This document shows positions 50,334 to 64,000 of a stretch of 64,000 nucleotides of DNA, piece after piece. Positions within the stretch are counted from its first letter, which is position 1. The number at the start of each line of letters is the position of its first letter. Source of the stretch: Aphis gossypii (Eukaryota > Arthropoda > Insecta > Hemiptera > Aphididae); assembly GCF_020184175.1 (NCBI RefSeq), contig NC_065530.1, positions 42,261,260-42,325,259 of the forward strand. The letters are read 5' to 3'. The notes beneath the pieces are model-generated. The model searched no databases. It saw nothing but the letters and a program-made list of their open reading frames with translations, and was not told the origin of the DNA. The translations under genes and the position numbers were made by a program.

Positions 50334-52990
50334 AGTGCGATCTACATACAGTGTATATATATTATAATTTACGCATTTATATATGATGGTGGCCGTATAT
50401 AACAGCAGTGCTTAAGCACTTGAGTTCCGATTGAAATCGCTACTATATATATTATTATATGCGCAATCCCTAAAGACTTGGGTGGCTGTTCAACGTGTTT
50501 TCATATAACACGACCATGTATATATTAACGTCGACGGTAGTACTGAACGACCACCGTCCCTATTATTTTATCGAGTATATGCAAAGCGTTTATTGCCGGT
50601 CGAATCGAATGTTCATACGTATATATATATATTGTATGGAAGGTACGTATTAAATTATCATCGTGGGTTTTTTTTTTTTATTATTATTGCTCTGCGAAAA
50701 ACGTTCGAAAAAACCAAAACCAATCGAACATATTGTTCATTGTTTTTTGCACAGATTTTTCACTTTAGAAATTTTGATTTCAGTCGAGCTGTATACAATA
50801 AAGGTTAACGATAAATTAACTAACTAGGTATATGTAATAAATTTAGCTCTAGTAAATCATATTTTTAATTATTAATTATCATAGTATAATAATTATTTAA
50901 TTTAAATAATAAAAGTTATTTTACTTAACAGTTACCTATTATATTGATATTATATAATTAGTTAAATACATCCGTGAGTTGTTTCTATTTGTTGTTATAT
51001 CTATACAACCATACTTATAGAAATGAACGTGTATCATAAGTTCAATCAGAGTAATAGTGCTCTATAAACATTCTTTTCGTCTATTGACCGTAAAAAGCTG
51101 AATATTAGTATATGACAAGGCTCTGTGGTAACTTACCAACCGGAAATCATACATGATAAACTAATATAACATTAAAATAATCGGTAAAGCACGAATTTGC
51201 ACGATTGAGCATAATATATCATTTTAGCAACACGATTTAGCATAGAATATTTTTTGCGATATTATACCAATAATAAAAATTAAAAATTAGAATTTAATAT
51301 TCAAGCTTTCAATCAATATTTAAATCATAAGAATACGGAATCTTTATTAATATAAATAAGCCGATTTTGAAACAGATATCAAGGTATATCAATTTGATTT
51401 ATCATTATTTTATTATTATCAAACAGATCTATATCACATCCTGACACACGTTTGAAGGAGAAAATTCTTAGTATAATAGTATAGACAGTACTCACATAAG
51501 TTTAAATTGGATTTTTGATGTCGTCAATACGTATACGAGAAATAAAAGCAACGAAAGTCGTCTTGTTTCCAATTACATCATAGTATATAGCCGTGGCATG
51601 CAGCTATACTTATTTTGTAATATTAAACTTATAATATTCTCGTTGTATAAATTAATGTTTATAAAACTTATTTTTATGACTAAGCACATTATTATATTAC
51701 TATAATATAAACATATAAGAATTAATAACAATTTAATTAAGTTATCTCGTAAACATAATATTACAATATATATAATAAATTATGCGCTCATCACATTTAA
51801 CGATTAAATTGTTTAATAAAAAAAAAAAGAAATTCAGCTTATTGTATAAAATTGTGTACCATAAATTCTACTTAAAATCACTTAAGCCTATGTACAATGT
51901 AAATAAATTATTTATTAAACTTAATGGATTTAAGATGATTAAATAACAATTTAATGCACCTAAAATCTACATGGTGGATAAATATTTGTAAAAAGATTTA
52001 TAAATATTTATTTTTACTTCCCGAATAATCTATTGTTAATAATTATTAACTGATATATAGATATAATGGTATGTCCAAAAATAGCATTTATAGTTACGAT
52101 GTTATATATATTATTATATTATAGTGTGTACAATGTACATAGAGGTATTCCAATTTATTTTGATTATCAACTTAATAAAACAAGTTTAAAATATGTTAAA
52201 ACCTTATTAAAATAATATTAACGTTAAATTAAAGAAATAAAAACTTTTTTTATTAAAAAATGTTTAAAATGTTTTATTTTAACGAATGATGAAAAGAGCT
52301 TACACTGCAACAATAAGAAAAAGTAACTGTCACAAAATCGTCAGTTGTCAAAAAAATTAGATGACGGTTAGACATCGAAGCGGACGTTAATAAAGACATC
52401 CGGATACAATTACTGTGTCATCATTATATACACAGATACACAATTTGGAGCAAAAAAAAAACTATATTTTTATAAAATGGAATACATCGCAAAAATATTA
52501 TTAAAACAATTTTAAAAATTGAACGGATGCGAGCATAGTATATAATATGTACTGCAGAGCGCATTATTATGTTATCGCGAACGAACACGCGTACATTCTG
52601 TTATTACGTTTATAATATAAAGAATGGTCCGACGGAAAGCCCTAAATTGTAGACTTAAAAACACTGCAGATTTCGTTTTATAAAGCAGTTATTATAACTA
52701 CGAGATTTGTTTTTTATATCATGTAGAAGTATTTCATTTCCAAGTAATATTATACAGAAATATTAAACTTCACTAATAAATCTGTATAAATTCATAGTAT
52801 GATATGATAATTGTATACGCGAACGCCATTCTCCGGCCGATATGCTCGTCTAAACTTTGAAAGTTTAAACTATAATAATATAATGTATTTTTCACTGATA
52901 AACGAATATGTTTATGTATCGATTACAATCTAAATGTTGTCAGAAGTATTTTAAATTTTGATTTAAATCCAAAACTATTATAATAATATA

Positions 52991-53250
52991 CAGCATAACT
53001 CACCAAGCATGCAAAGGAGATTTTTCTTCAATTATGCAGTTATCAAAATCTGATTTTTAGAATTTTTAAAAATAGATATCTTTAAAGACGATAATAAGAC
53101 TTTTTTTCCTTCTGTTTTCAAATAAGAACCCTTTTTTCTACTACAAATTATTAAGCGTATAATGTTTTTAAAAATTCTAATGTATAAAATCAAAATTCAA
53201 AAGAGTAATTTTTGAGTTACTTCTTTATATATAATGGTTAAATAACTCAA
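52991..53250 (+). mobile_element. Possible degraded relative of the 49.4-kb MITE
   Basis: TA then CAGCATAACTCACCAAGCAT resembles the left end CAGGGTGATTCACCAAACAT at 49404 (ACTCACCAA against ATTCACCAA, same spacing from TA). The interior has similar AT-rich phrases with short A/T runs. No right end was found; the end coordinate is arbitrary. Confidence 0.35.
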
Positions 53251-54330
53251 AAAAAAAAATAGATTTGATAGATATATGTGATGCTTAACTTAGTAATTAA
53301 TATTAGTTTATCAACGTATCAAGCTAATATCACCATAAAGTACTCTTTAAGTAGTACAAGAAATCTCAAGAATTAAAATATATAGACTTTAAGTATATAT
53401 TTTAAAATCACAATGCTTAGCGTATATACATATTGCGAAGAAAACCATTAGTCGATATAGATTCGGTATACAAGGCATAACAAGAAGGGTGTAAAATATT
53501 AAAAGCTACGTGCCTACGTATGCAAAATAATAAAAATGTCAATGAAAAAAATATTAATAAAAGCCAAACAACAAAAAAAAAAAAAAATCAAATTCACATC
53601 CTGTATTTATAATCAATAAATCTGCAAGAATAACTACAAACGGTAAGGCACGGTAAAAACGCTATACACATTACACATAATAAGTCATTTAACTGGCTAC
53701 GCTTAGTATCTAAACCAATAATGTTTTAAAAAAATAATATGTTTTATGTTGATGTATTTAAAATAATAATAACTACATTTGCCCGAGCTATTTTAATTTT
53801 TGATCAAAAATAAAATAAATAAAAGTGTTTGTGCATTTATTACACTAGCTATTGAATAAGTATATACTTTTCTTTTGGAAAATACGTTTTTGCAATTATT
53901 TAACATAGCTCATCTAAACTATAAATTGTTATTAAAAAAAAAAAAGTAAATTATCTTATTATTATCAATATTTGTTACTGAAAATATTTGTATGATATGA
54001 ACATGCTTAGAAAAGTACCTACCTATTCCTTCCAATTATGGAATAAAAATATTATTCATATCTCCATTATAAAATAATTTAAAAAATTAAAACGAAGAGC
54101 TTGTTATAAATAATTGTACAATAATGGTTAATGGTTATAAACAATAAAAACATTTTTATTTTAAAACACTGGAAAAATCGATCTCGAAAAATTAGTGTAG
54201 CCGAGTTTAAATGGTTCACCCCGCGTATATATGTATATAAATAACTTCCGACAAAAAAACTCCGACAGCAGACAATATTTCTTGTAGGGCATAATATTAT
54301 TTTCCCATATATACACAGACACAGTGGCAC

Positions 54331-54354
54331 GCACACACACACACATACACACAC
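54331..54354. repeat. AC microsatellite
   Basis: About eleven AC units with one interruption (CATAC), at the edge of the 54.4-kb island. Confidence 0.9.
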
Positions 54355-55539
54355 GTGTATGTATATATATATGTATTAAGCGAGTATATTGCGCACTACG
54401 ACTCGAATGTAAATGTATATAACACATATAGATATAATATTTTATTCGATGCCGAATGCGTGCAAAAGCGGCATTGGTGGTGAAACCGAAGGGTAGAAGG
54501 GTCGTCCGCTTTTATACGGACCTTTTTCTTGGCGCCCGGTCCGAATATCTGTCTGGCGCCAAACGTCCGCCGCCGCCGCCGTCATTGCCGCTGACTCTGC
54601 CACTCGTCCGTACCACGGCGTCTATATTATTACATCCTCGAAGCAGCGCCTTTGCGCGAACGCATTTTTATGTACAAAAACGCGAAAATCGGGTCGACGT
54701 CTTTATACGCGCTGTTCCCTCGCTGGCGACCACCACGAGATCGTTACGCGAATCTCGGTCTGCGACGAGACGGATATAATAACAATATAGTTATCCGGAA
54801 AACTCGTCCGGAGACCATAACACGCAATATAAATCTTATAACGTTTGTACGTTTAGTACGGCAATATAAGCGGTACACACATATATCGGTATAACTTAAT
54901 AGGCAACAACTAAAAACTTGCTGCAGCACACAACTTCAGCTTGTACAATCCTCGGTACGAACGAAAATTACGAACTATAGGTACTATAATACGAGTTAGT
55001 AAGTTACCATATATTAATCGCTCATATTCTCGATAAGCTTGAAGTCTATTTTGCATAAATAATTCTATAAAGATATGTGCTAACTTGACGAATATTTCGG
55101 TTTTTTTTACTGAACAATGGGTCAAAAATGTCCACGATACAAAATAAAAAAGTGATAATACAATTTATATGAACACGAATATGCTTGAACACTGCAGGCT
55201 ACACGTCGAGTTTGATGAAAAACTGCAAAATAATTAATTAATACCACTGTCTTTCGTTGAGAAACGGATTACGACGAAACACAACAAACGCGGCGTATTT
55301 CATTTTAGTTCGGTCGACTTTATAATAATAATTAATTACATAGAAGAATTTAAGCGCCGAGATCAGATAATTCGGCGTGCTGTGTATATATAATATAGCA
55401 ATTTCCTTATTTATATGGCTTATGTAATATATTAAGTAATATAGTACGTCTAATATATGTATAGTGTATATATGTGGCATCGGAGAGGGTCCCGTTGATG
55501 TTATTGTCGTCATCAGTGCTTTGGATATATTTTTTTTAG

Positions 55540-55721
55540 GGTGCGTTCCAGTGGAACGGCGACAACGGCGGCAGTCCATTAAACGCCTGTATCTCTTAAT
55601 CAAAACTCCTCCTTCGGTGACAATGAGTTATAGCCTCGGCAGTGATGACTTGAATATTAAACGAAACCGGAGAATATTTGCGGATAACGAAGGGCAGAAA
55701 AAAATAATAATAACGTATTAA
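55540..55721 (+). CDS. Weak candidate 3' exon
   Basis: A good acceptor (tatattttttttag, AG at 55538-55539) opens a frame, after two leading bases, that stays open for 60 codons to TAA at 55719. It includes LIKTPPSVTMSYSLGSDDLN and IKRNRRIFADNEGQKK. No upstream partner exon was identified in the region, and no family is recognised. The minus strand is also open across part of it. Confidence 0.18.
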
Positions 55722-57587
55722 AACGATACACACCCAGCAGCGTCTTACGATTTCACAGCATTTTTTTAAATCACGATACAGAGTCGAATTGTTTTTCGAC
55801 CTACGACGATGACACGATCAAATAAACTACACAAAAATATCATGAAACCTTCTTAAATTATAATAACATGAAAAATAGTTATAGCAAACATCAGACAGTT
55901 TGAGAAATAGATTTAATTCATACTTAAAATATTATAGTATTTTATACAATAAAGGTATAAGCGCTTACATACAAAAGGTATCTAAAATAAGGCTACAACA
56001 ATATTTGTTTTAAATATTATATAAGCTCTTCTTTTTGTTGAACACGACGCTCAATCGTATTTTTTGTAGTGCTATACTATTATACACACTTCAGAGTGAA
56101 TATCGCATATCAGATAAAAATTGTAAATATTTGCAAAGACCACTGTTTCAATAACAAAATATTAAATCGTATTGTCGTTTCTATTTCATTTCTACCTCGT
56201 GCAGTTCTAACCGAGTAAATAATATAATCGATATTTACTCAAACCGTATGAGTAAGTAAATACAAATAATGATCAAAACACAATCAATTTCTATTTTCAT
56301 ATTCCTGTTTCCTACAAATGATTTTATATATCTTTGAAATATTCTACTTTGATGATTTACAACAGTTATAACCATATCAGACTAATACCATTATATATAC
56401 ATTATTCATATAGATATATCTATCTATACTAAAATTCATTATTAAACTTTTATTAAAACGTTGATAAAACAAAATGTGAATACATGTAGTTTAATTATAA
56501 TTATGCGTTTACATTTCTTAGAAAGTTTTCTTTACGTTTCCTAGAAATATTCTCTCATTTTGATGTTCAACTTTAGTAATTTCTCGGTCGATTGTGTTCT
56601 AGCCTACTGCGACGACAGTTAAATATGATTTAAAGTCCGTTTAGTCTGCGGAGTAATGTTTCAAAGATAATATATTTAGGGCATTGGCATGGACGCTGAA
56701 CAAAGTTAAAAGTAATACACCATATGAATAACTGAGTACTGTATTCATTACACAACTACTTGAATTCTAAACTAGTTACCAAAAACTGAAGGTCTTGTTT
56801 TAATATTATACTCAACAGTCTTAATAAAAATATGAATAATTTTGCAAAAACCATAAAATTAATTTTCAAAACCAGACAAAAAAATGTAAATTGTTGGAAG
56901 TTTCCAATAACTTTATTATTATTATCAGAAAATGGTACTAAAATAATAACGATATAATTACGTCATCAAATCTTTGATATCTGCTCGCTTTATGACATTA
57001 TATTGTGAACTAGTGGAAGTTTATTGGCTTTTGTTAGTTTTTACCAACGGTGGCGAAGAAAAGTGGGCAAAGGTTTGCGTCTGCGGCATCGGGACAAAGG
57101 TTGTGTCAACTAAAAGGGTTTTCCTTCTGTCCTTTTCTTTTTATCCGTCCACACTACAGAAATCTATTTCACAGATTGTACCGATAAGTTGAGTGGTATA
57201 AGTATATATTATTAAATGGCGCGAAAGAGGGTTTGGAAATAGCGACGGTGACGACAGAAGAGGTGGAATCTTTTAGGAACGTTTAATTACTCGGAGCAAC
57301 AGCGAAAATAAATGACAATAAAGGCGATCGAATCCCCGTGAGTATACGCTCCATACAAACGACGGGTCCTAATACCGGGGATTTGCGTGTAACGGCGATT
57401 TATATTGTTTTTACTTTCAATACGAGCACTTGGGCTCCACACTTATCGAGATTAACCTCGACAGTGCCGACAACGGAGGTATAAAACGAGTCTACAGTAG
57501 TTGTTTTTTTTTTTCGTATTCGAATCATTACGATAATCTCGAGCTGTTGTTCTCAAAAAATGTTCAACGCATTCGAATTCATAATAA

Positions 57588-57609
57588 TAATATATATATA
57601 TATATATAC
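57588..57609. repeat. TA microsatellite
   Basis: About ten TA units near the end of the 57.0-57.5 kb island region. Confidence 0.9.
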
Positions 57610-60600
57610 GTTATACAAGGCACAAACCGTCGTGTTTTCTCTGTAATAGATTATAGAACGTCATTTAATTAATCTAATTTTGCTAAAATAATTTTTATCA
57701 TAGATTTTTTTTTTTTTTTTGATTCACCTACAGTTTATTATGGCAATACAATGCGTTATTTTATTATTTATGTTTCAAAAGTTTAAAGTAGAACGTGACG
57801 AACAAATCTTATTTAAAACTATATGTATATATATATAGGATTATATTTATTATATTTACTACCTAATATATCGGTATTGTACCTATACCGAAATGCTTGA
57901 CTAGATATACATCACAAATTCACAATTCTAGCCTAACTCCTAATCCACACACCGGTGAATCGTAATTTTATTTTAGTCTATTATTATTAATAAAATTCTA
58001 TAATGTATTATTACATATAGCTTTTTTTAATTTTCCTAAAATAATCATATTCACATTGATTGCGTGATATGCAGCGTCAAGAGTTGTTTCTAATAATTAA
58101 AACGTGTAAATACGTAATGTTTAACTTAATACACCTAAAGATTTTCACCGCAAACATGCACGTACGAGTACAATATATTTTGTGACTTTTATTTTCTTTG
58201 TATATTATCAATTGTCATTAATGTTACTTTACTCGCGCCGATTTAGTTTACAGGGTAGTTTTCAGACCACGTATTATATACTATGCAATTTGTGTTTCAT
58301 GTACGAAATCGATATTTTTAAAATCCATTAGAACGACGACGATGATATGACTATTATTACAATTATCACGTGAACGGAAAAGCTGACCAACATGCACGTG
58401 CATAGGAAATAGTATACGGTGTATAATAGCGATTAAGGTGTATATGTGTTGGTTAAACGGCGTAAAGCGTCAAAAAATATTATTCGTGTTGCGATAGTAA
58501 TAAACTATGTATAATTGTATAGTGATAGAGTGTAGTCGATATCAAATTATATCATTACAATAATGACAAAAATAATAATATAGTAACTATTATTATTATT
58601 TTTTATTATTAAAAATTATTATCAAACTGAACTATAGCCTATAGGTAGTACCTATATGCGTTCGTCGTTGACACATGGCCATTAGGTCGTGTACCTATAC
58701 GTGTAATAGTATGGTACTATTATGTACAACATGCAGACATCCAAAAAGGGAGAGTATTTACCTATACAACTGCGCCGTAACTGCTATAAATATAATATAA
58801 TATCATATAATACTGTGCGCACCGCCCCACTACTGTACCTTTTGTACGGACGTTATCTCGAATTTCTAGATGAGTTAACACCCTATATTTCACGGACCGA
58901 TATTAAAAGTCTCCGCCGCCCGTGATAGGTCTATATATAAATATACCTACGCTTATTTTTCGCACCGATTTGTACTTTTTTTATATTCTCTTTCTCCTTT
59001 TACCGTCATATAAATTAAATGAAGTTTGCCGCCCGACAAAAGCGAGTTAAATTGTATTATACATATATGTATATATTTTTCATTATGCGCGTTCCATATT
59101 ATACATATACCTATACGTATATATTGTTACGCTGCAAGTATAAAAAGAAGACCTTCAAATATGTTTGACGGTGTGAAACTTTTTCATGTTTTCAACTATA
59201 AAGCGTTCGACGCGCGTTTTTACATACCTCCTATTTAATGCGACCGACGACCGTATAATTATAGACGTTGTAATACAATGTGCCTTGTTTACGATGTATC
59301 AATACGTCCTTACACGTATATCACAATCAATAAGAGTGTCGGCACACTGTAGTGATGTTTGTAAATTTCAAATTTATATAGGCGAATACCATCGACGGTT
59401 TATTCATTAAGCTAGACATTTTTAAATTGTGGTAATCGCGCTTACCAATACAACTAGCTGACACTCTTTAAACGGCACGGAAAAAATTAAAAATATGATA
59501 TTTAGAAGTATTCTAATAAATGTATAGTTGAATAAAGATAAAATGAATGGTTATCGCATTTTTGGTTAATAATCACTCTGTATTTATTAATACATAATAT
59601 ACTCTATATATTTTCAAAACTAACTATATACATACATATAACGCATTATTATACCATATCCGAACTACGCGTGAATGTAACCATTTTGACAGAACTACAT
59701 AAGCGAATCGTGTGTTTAGTGTGGCGCCTTTAGAGTCGATTTCCATTGTCTTAAACGGTGTTTTCCAGTTATTATTATAAATATATCATTTGATTTTTAT
59801 GTCGACGTCAAATGGCATAAAAGTTATACGGAATGACATTAATGGCGTGGATATGAAAAGTTTGTTGAGACACTAATGGACGTCAGCTAAAAGCATCCAC
59901 GGAAAAGCAATAAACGTAATTGACGATTGTAAAGGGTTTTTTTTCATATTATATTAATGATTACGCGGTAGCGATGGGGAAGGATATCGTCGCTACGAGT
60001 GTGTCGTGGTTAAATCGTGCGTGTTGTCACGCGAATGTACAATAAGTCCTATGGTGTAGCGCAGTTATTTTAGTGAAAACGTGTCAATTTAAAAAAAATA
60101 AAATAAAAGCTTAAAATAACAACAACAACAAATCTTTTATACATCACACAATATAATGAATTCATCAAAGCTATGTACCTATCGTATTATGTCATTTATG
60201 TATATTCATGTACAAAATGAATCATTAAGCATGATCGCCAATTTTTTGCTTCAAATACTTCAATATCATATTGTTAAGCAAAATGTGACTTTGGAGTTTT
60301 TAAATATAATTACTTTATTAGGTACCTATCATGTTTTTAAATTCATGGATTTTTCAAACTATTTAAAATGTGTACTGTGAAGATATAAACTTTTTTGTCC
60401 TTCTCAAATGAGAATTTGTAAAAATCGTTCAAGTATTACTTGAACCAATATTACATCTATTTTATATTTTTGTTAAAATATGTTTCCAGATCATTTAATA
60501 AAACATTTTAATAACTGAGAAACTACTAATTTTAATTTTGAATAAGGTACCTACATCAACATTTTCAAAATAAATTATTTACATGATAAGTTAAAGTAAA

Positions 60601-63463
60601 AAAGTGGGTTTTTGTTTGATAATTAGACGTTTTTATCAACACAAAATACTCATTTTGCTATATACAAAATAATACCAAGGATTTTAAAGTATAATTTTTA
60701 AATGCATTTAAAAATATCAAGAACAGAATTTGAATAAATGTATTATTTAAGGGAAAATATGGAGATATGCATACTCGGTGAATAGTTATCATCAAAGCGC
60801 AACTTGCAAATTCGTCGTTCTTATTATAATTTGTAATCTATTTTTTTGCCAACATCCGGGATAAATGATCAAAAATATCCATCATAAAAAATTGTAAAGT
60901 ACCAAATCAATTTGCATATTTATTTTAATTTTTATCTTTAAACCGATATTATATTATGATTATATTATTAAGTAAATTTAAAATAGAAGCTCTTGAAATA
61001 CTGATTTATGATAAATTAATTATATTATCAGACAAATATATCATTATTTACACTACTATTGAAGTTACTTACATATATATTATGTACACATATTAATACA
61101 GGTAGATCGTTCAGGACAAGATATAATATTTTTACGGAGGTTTTCATTTTTGATTAAATTCGAATTTAGAACATCGAATATAAAAGTGACTAAAGTAAAA
61201 CCGATTAAAGTTAATGTGTTTAAACTATAACGTCTTTGTCGCCGTTTTCGTTGTCTAAAAATAAGTGATACTGTCTTGAAAAGAAAAGGGACCGGCTCGG
61301 ATTACAAAGATAAAAATAAAAGCTTTTTTCCAAATAATGTGTATATGTACGATTGGGCCGTTTTTCTAGACGACTTTTCCACCGCCACAGCTATATAAAT
61401 GACTGCTAAAGGACATTGCTTTAACAATATAACGGTCCGTATAATAAATATGAGTTTCTGAAAATATATACGTCTTATTGAATCTTTCATTAATACAATG
61501 AAATAAGAACTGTTATTCTATAAACACCACGCAGCAGTAATAATAAACGATTTTCTTGTGAAAAAAATCTTATTTTTTTTTCAACGCTAAATAATAAAAC
61601 TCTAAAGTATTGTATTAAATAATTTATAAAATTAATCGTTCCAAAATACACCATATTATGTTCATTAAAAAATTAAACGATACCAGTCAAAAACTGATTG
61701 ATTTAAAAACAATTCATATAGGAAAGAGCGGAAAACGACACGTACAATTAATTTTGCATTTTGTTGATTTCTTGATTTTAAGATTTATTATACAACATAA
61801 TCATATGATAAAAATAACATACTGAATATTTTTAATAAAATACTTATTCTGTTAAAAATGCATTTACAACAGAAAAGAGTGAAACAGTAACGAATTTGAA
61901 AAAGGCCAAATATTGTATAATATTTATAGTCATTTTTTAAAAAAAAAAATCATTTTCAATATACCTATTGCATCATAATATAATAGAATAGGGTTTGTAT
62001 AGTGTGTGTGTTAGGGTTGTAATAAATGGGGTGCAAGTGTGCATGGTATATTTATGGGGACAGCATTATTTTATATGACATTCATTTCATTTTTATAAAT
62101 TTCATTTAATTATTTTTGTTCAAATAAGTCGCCTTCTAGAATACTTTACTATATCATTCGTAGATAGAGATATTATTATTAGGCATCTATAAACCTGTAT
62201 TATTATTAAATCGATATACATTTTAACTATTATAAAATGCGTGTCGATTATATTTATTATATAACTACATTTTATGATTCAAAAACTAAATTGTTTTGTC
62301 TTATATTATGTCAAAAATAGTTTAAATATAAAAAAAAGAATGTATATTGTATGTATTATAGCTAACCTACAATGTAATAAATAAGCTATATTATAGATGC
62401 TTTAAAATATAATACCCTACACTATTACAAATTTGTAAATTGAAATGAAAAATTATTCGGTCAATAATTTAATGGTCTGTTACCATCCATTTAAAACGAT
62501 ATTCTAAAGATATTTCTATTAAACTAACACCTATTTTATTGCAAAAACTATACCATAAAATCAATCACACGGACGATACCCAGTATTCGCGCGTGTTGAT
62601 AACATGACTACTTGACTTTTGGGAGCAGGACAATCGTATATGAAATCCTCGTTTTATTGCAATAAGCCTTAAGGGGAGAACACGGCTGCATTCCGCTGAT
62701 AATGCAATTTTCCTTGGTTTACTGTTCCGGTGGATTATAGTGGAAATAAAATATTACACTTTATATACAATCAATAAACGGGAGTTTTTAAAATTCAAAT
62801 TGTTTTTTACGAATTGCTTTACAAATGTAATAGCTAGTTTGCATTTAAAGTTCATTGACCATTAACGATATAGTTAAATAAGAGGCTCTACAATAAAAAA
62901 ACATTTCCAAAAATTTACAAACATACCAAAAACAAAATACGTTTAAATAAATAAATGGATAAAGAATTTTAGAAGCATAATATCATTTTCTTAATTTTAA
63001 TATCATTTATTATGACATCAACATTAAAACGTTTAAAATTATTTTTTTTATTGAATTTTCTACATTATTTTCTAGTCTTAAATAGTATTAATGAGATCAT
63101 ATTCTAAATGAATTATAATAAAACGCTAAGATTACAATAAATATAATTTTATCTATCTAAATAATAACTTAATGCTTCAATTTAATTTTAACTTTTAAAG
63201 TGATATTAATTTGTATTAATTTGTACAATGTACATAATTATATTTTTATTCTATTATTTTATAACGAAATGTAATATTATTGCTTTATATACCTAACAAG
63301 AATATTATATAGTCTTCATTATCAATAGATAATAGCAATTATCATATTTTTAATTTTAAATTCTAAAGAGAATGAGGAATGTATTGATTTTACAATGATG
63401 TGTCTTGTTTATGTGTCTGTGTACACCATAACTTGTTAAAATAATACTTCAATTTAAAACTTT

Positions 63464-63790
63464 AGGGGTGGTTTCTGGTGGCAAAATGAATATCCTTGGT
63501 GCATTATAGATGTCATAAGTTAGAAATTTCCAGAAGTTTTCAAAAAAATCGAGAAAAACCACAAAAATGTGAAGGAAAAACGTGAATTTTTACGAAAAAT
63601 ATTTTTATTTTTATATATATATTTGTAACTCAAAAACGGATCACTGTAAATACTTGAAGTTTTCACCAAATGTTTGTATTAATGTTATCTGTATACAATT
63701 AAATTTTCAAAATATCATGGCTTTTTTTGAGTTATTGACCCAATTGAAAATATCTAGCCTTTTTCTAGGGCTAATATCCCTTAGGATAAT
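63464..63790. repeat. Possible dispersed repeat
   Basis: A block starting GGGGTGGTTTCTGGTGGCAA that looks more structured than neighbouring AT-rich DNA, including paired AAAAACC/ AAAAACG runs and CTAGGGCTAATATCCCTTAG. No ends recognised. Confidence 0.2.
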
Positions 63791-64000
63791 ATCTTAAGGT
63801 TAATATCATTTTTAGTAAGTAAATTTTAATTTCAATATAATAGCGATAAATAATATAATTTTAAGAGTTTAATTGTTTCAAATTTCTAAATCAAATAACA
63901 CTTAGAGTACATTTATATAAGCTCAACAGTCAACATTTAGAAACCTGTTCGATTATTACCTGATTTATAAATAAACTAAACTGCAATAATGTAATACAAT

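Larger units (their letters stand above)
50001..64000. other. No gene recognised; AT-rich with scattered islands
   Basis: GC-richer islands at about 50040-50560, 54440-54800, 57000-57480 and 58640-58930; the rest is very AT-rich. From about 59.5 kb to the end I see no island, no repeat with clear ends and no coding frame worth calling. Confidence 0.5.

Noticed and set aside
54456..54779. 107-codon Arg/Pro-rich frame in the 54.4-kb island
   Set aside because: Arginine and proline runs come from CG-rich words; a second frame overlaps; no splice site or homology.

Overview
The window looks like insect nuclear DNA, most probably from an aphid (Hemiptera: Aphididae). It is very AT-rich, full of TA, AC, AG and ATT microsatellites, and has many small GC-richer patches. 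Genes are split into short exons with GT...AG introns. The taxonomic call rests on overall composition and on the two recognisable genes. It is an inference, and no single diagnostic marker is present.

Left part (about 1-15 kb, minus strand): the 5' and central part of a vesicular glutamate transporter gene (SLC17 family, VGLUT type). Nine exons at 758-9790 could be joined by hand with every splice phase agreeing. They give about 439 codons, from the cytosolic N-terminal tail through the sixth-to-tenth-helix region. The C-terminal exon(s) lie beyond the left edge. The start codon is not certain; a 20-base exon at 15056-15075 is the best candidate. The protein keeps the charged SLC17 landmarks (SFGMRC, RMFQGLVE, NFCRSW), but the histidine of the mammalian transporter's second helix is replaced by glutamate.

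Middle (about 15.1-27.6 kb): no gene recognised. This is AT-rich DNA with GC-richer patches at 18.6-19.3, 20.4-20.9, 22.0-22.9, 23.9-24.5 and 26.1-26.6 kb. It lies between two genes that may be transcribed away from each other.

27.6-31.2 kb, plus strand: a nine-exon gene for a protein of about 368 residues. It resembles the N-terminal, non-catalytic part of the large arthropod 'putative phosphoenolpyruvate synthase' proteins but ends before any ATP-grasp or phospho-histidine domain. One internal exon boundary, near 29.18 kb, is not settled.

Right half (31.4-64 kb): no recognised protein gene. It alternates AT-rich DNA and GC-richer islands with long simple repeats, and it holds a clear 595-base non-autonomous DNA transposon (49404-49998, TA target duplication). 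At 35.36-36.20 kb there is an unexpected candidate: an arthropod initiator with a DPE-like element, an ATG directly followed by a strong splice donor, and two further phase-matched exons that would encode an orphan protein of 108 residues. This is the best candidate for something undescribed. The islands could be regulatory DNA or promoters of genes whose exons are too short to recognise by eye.
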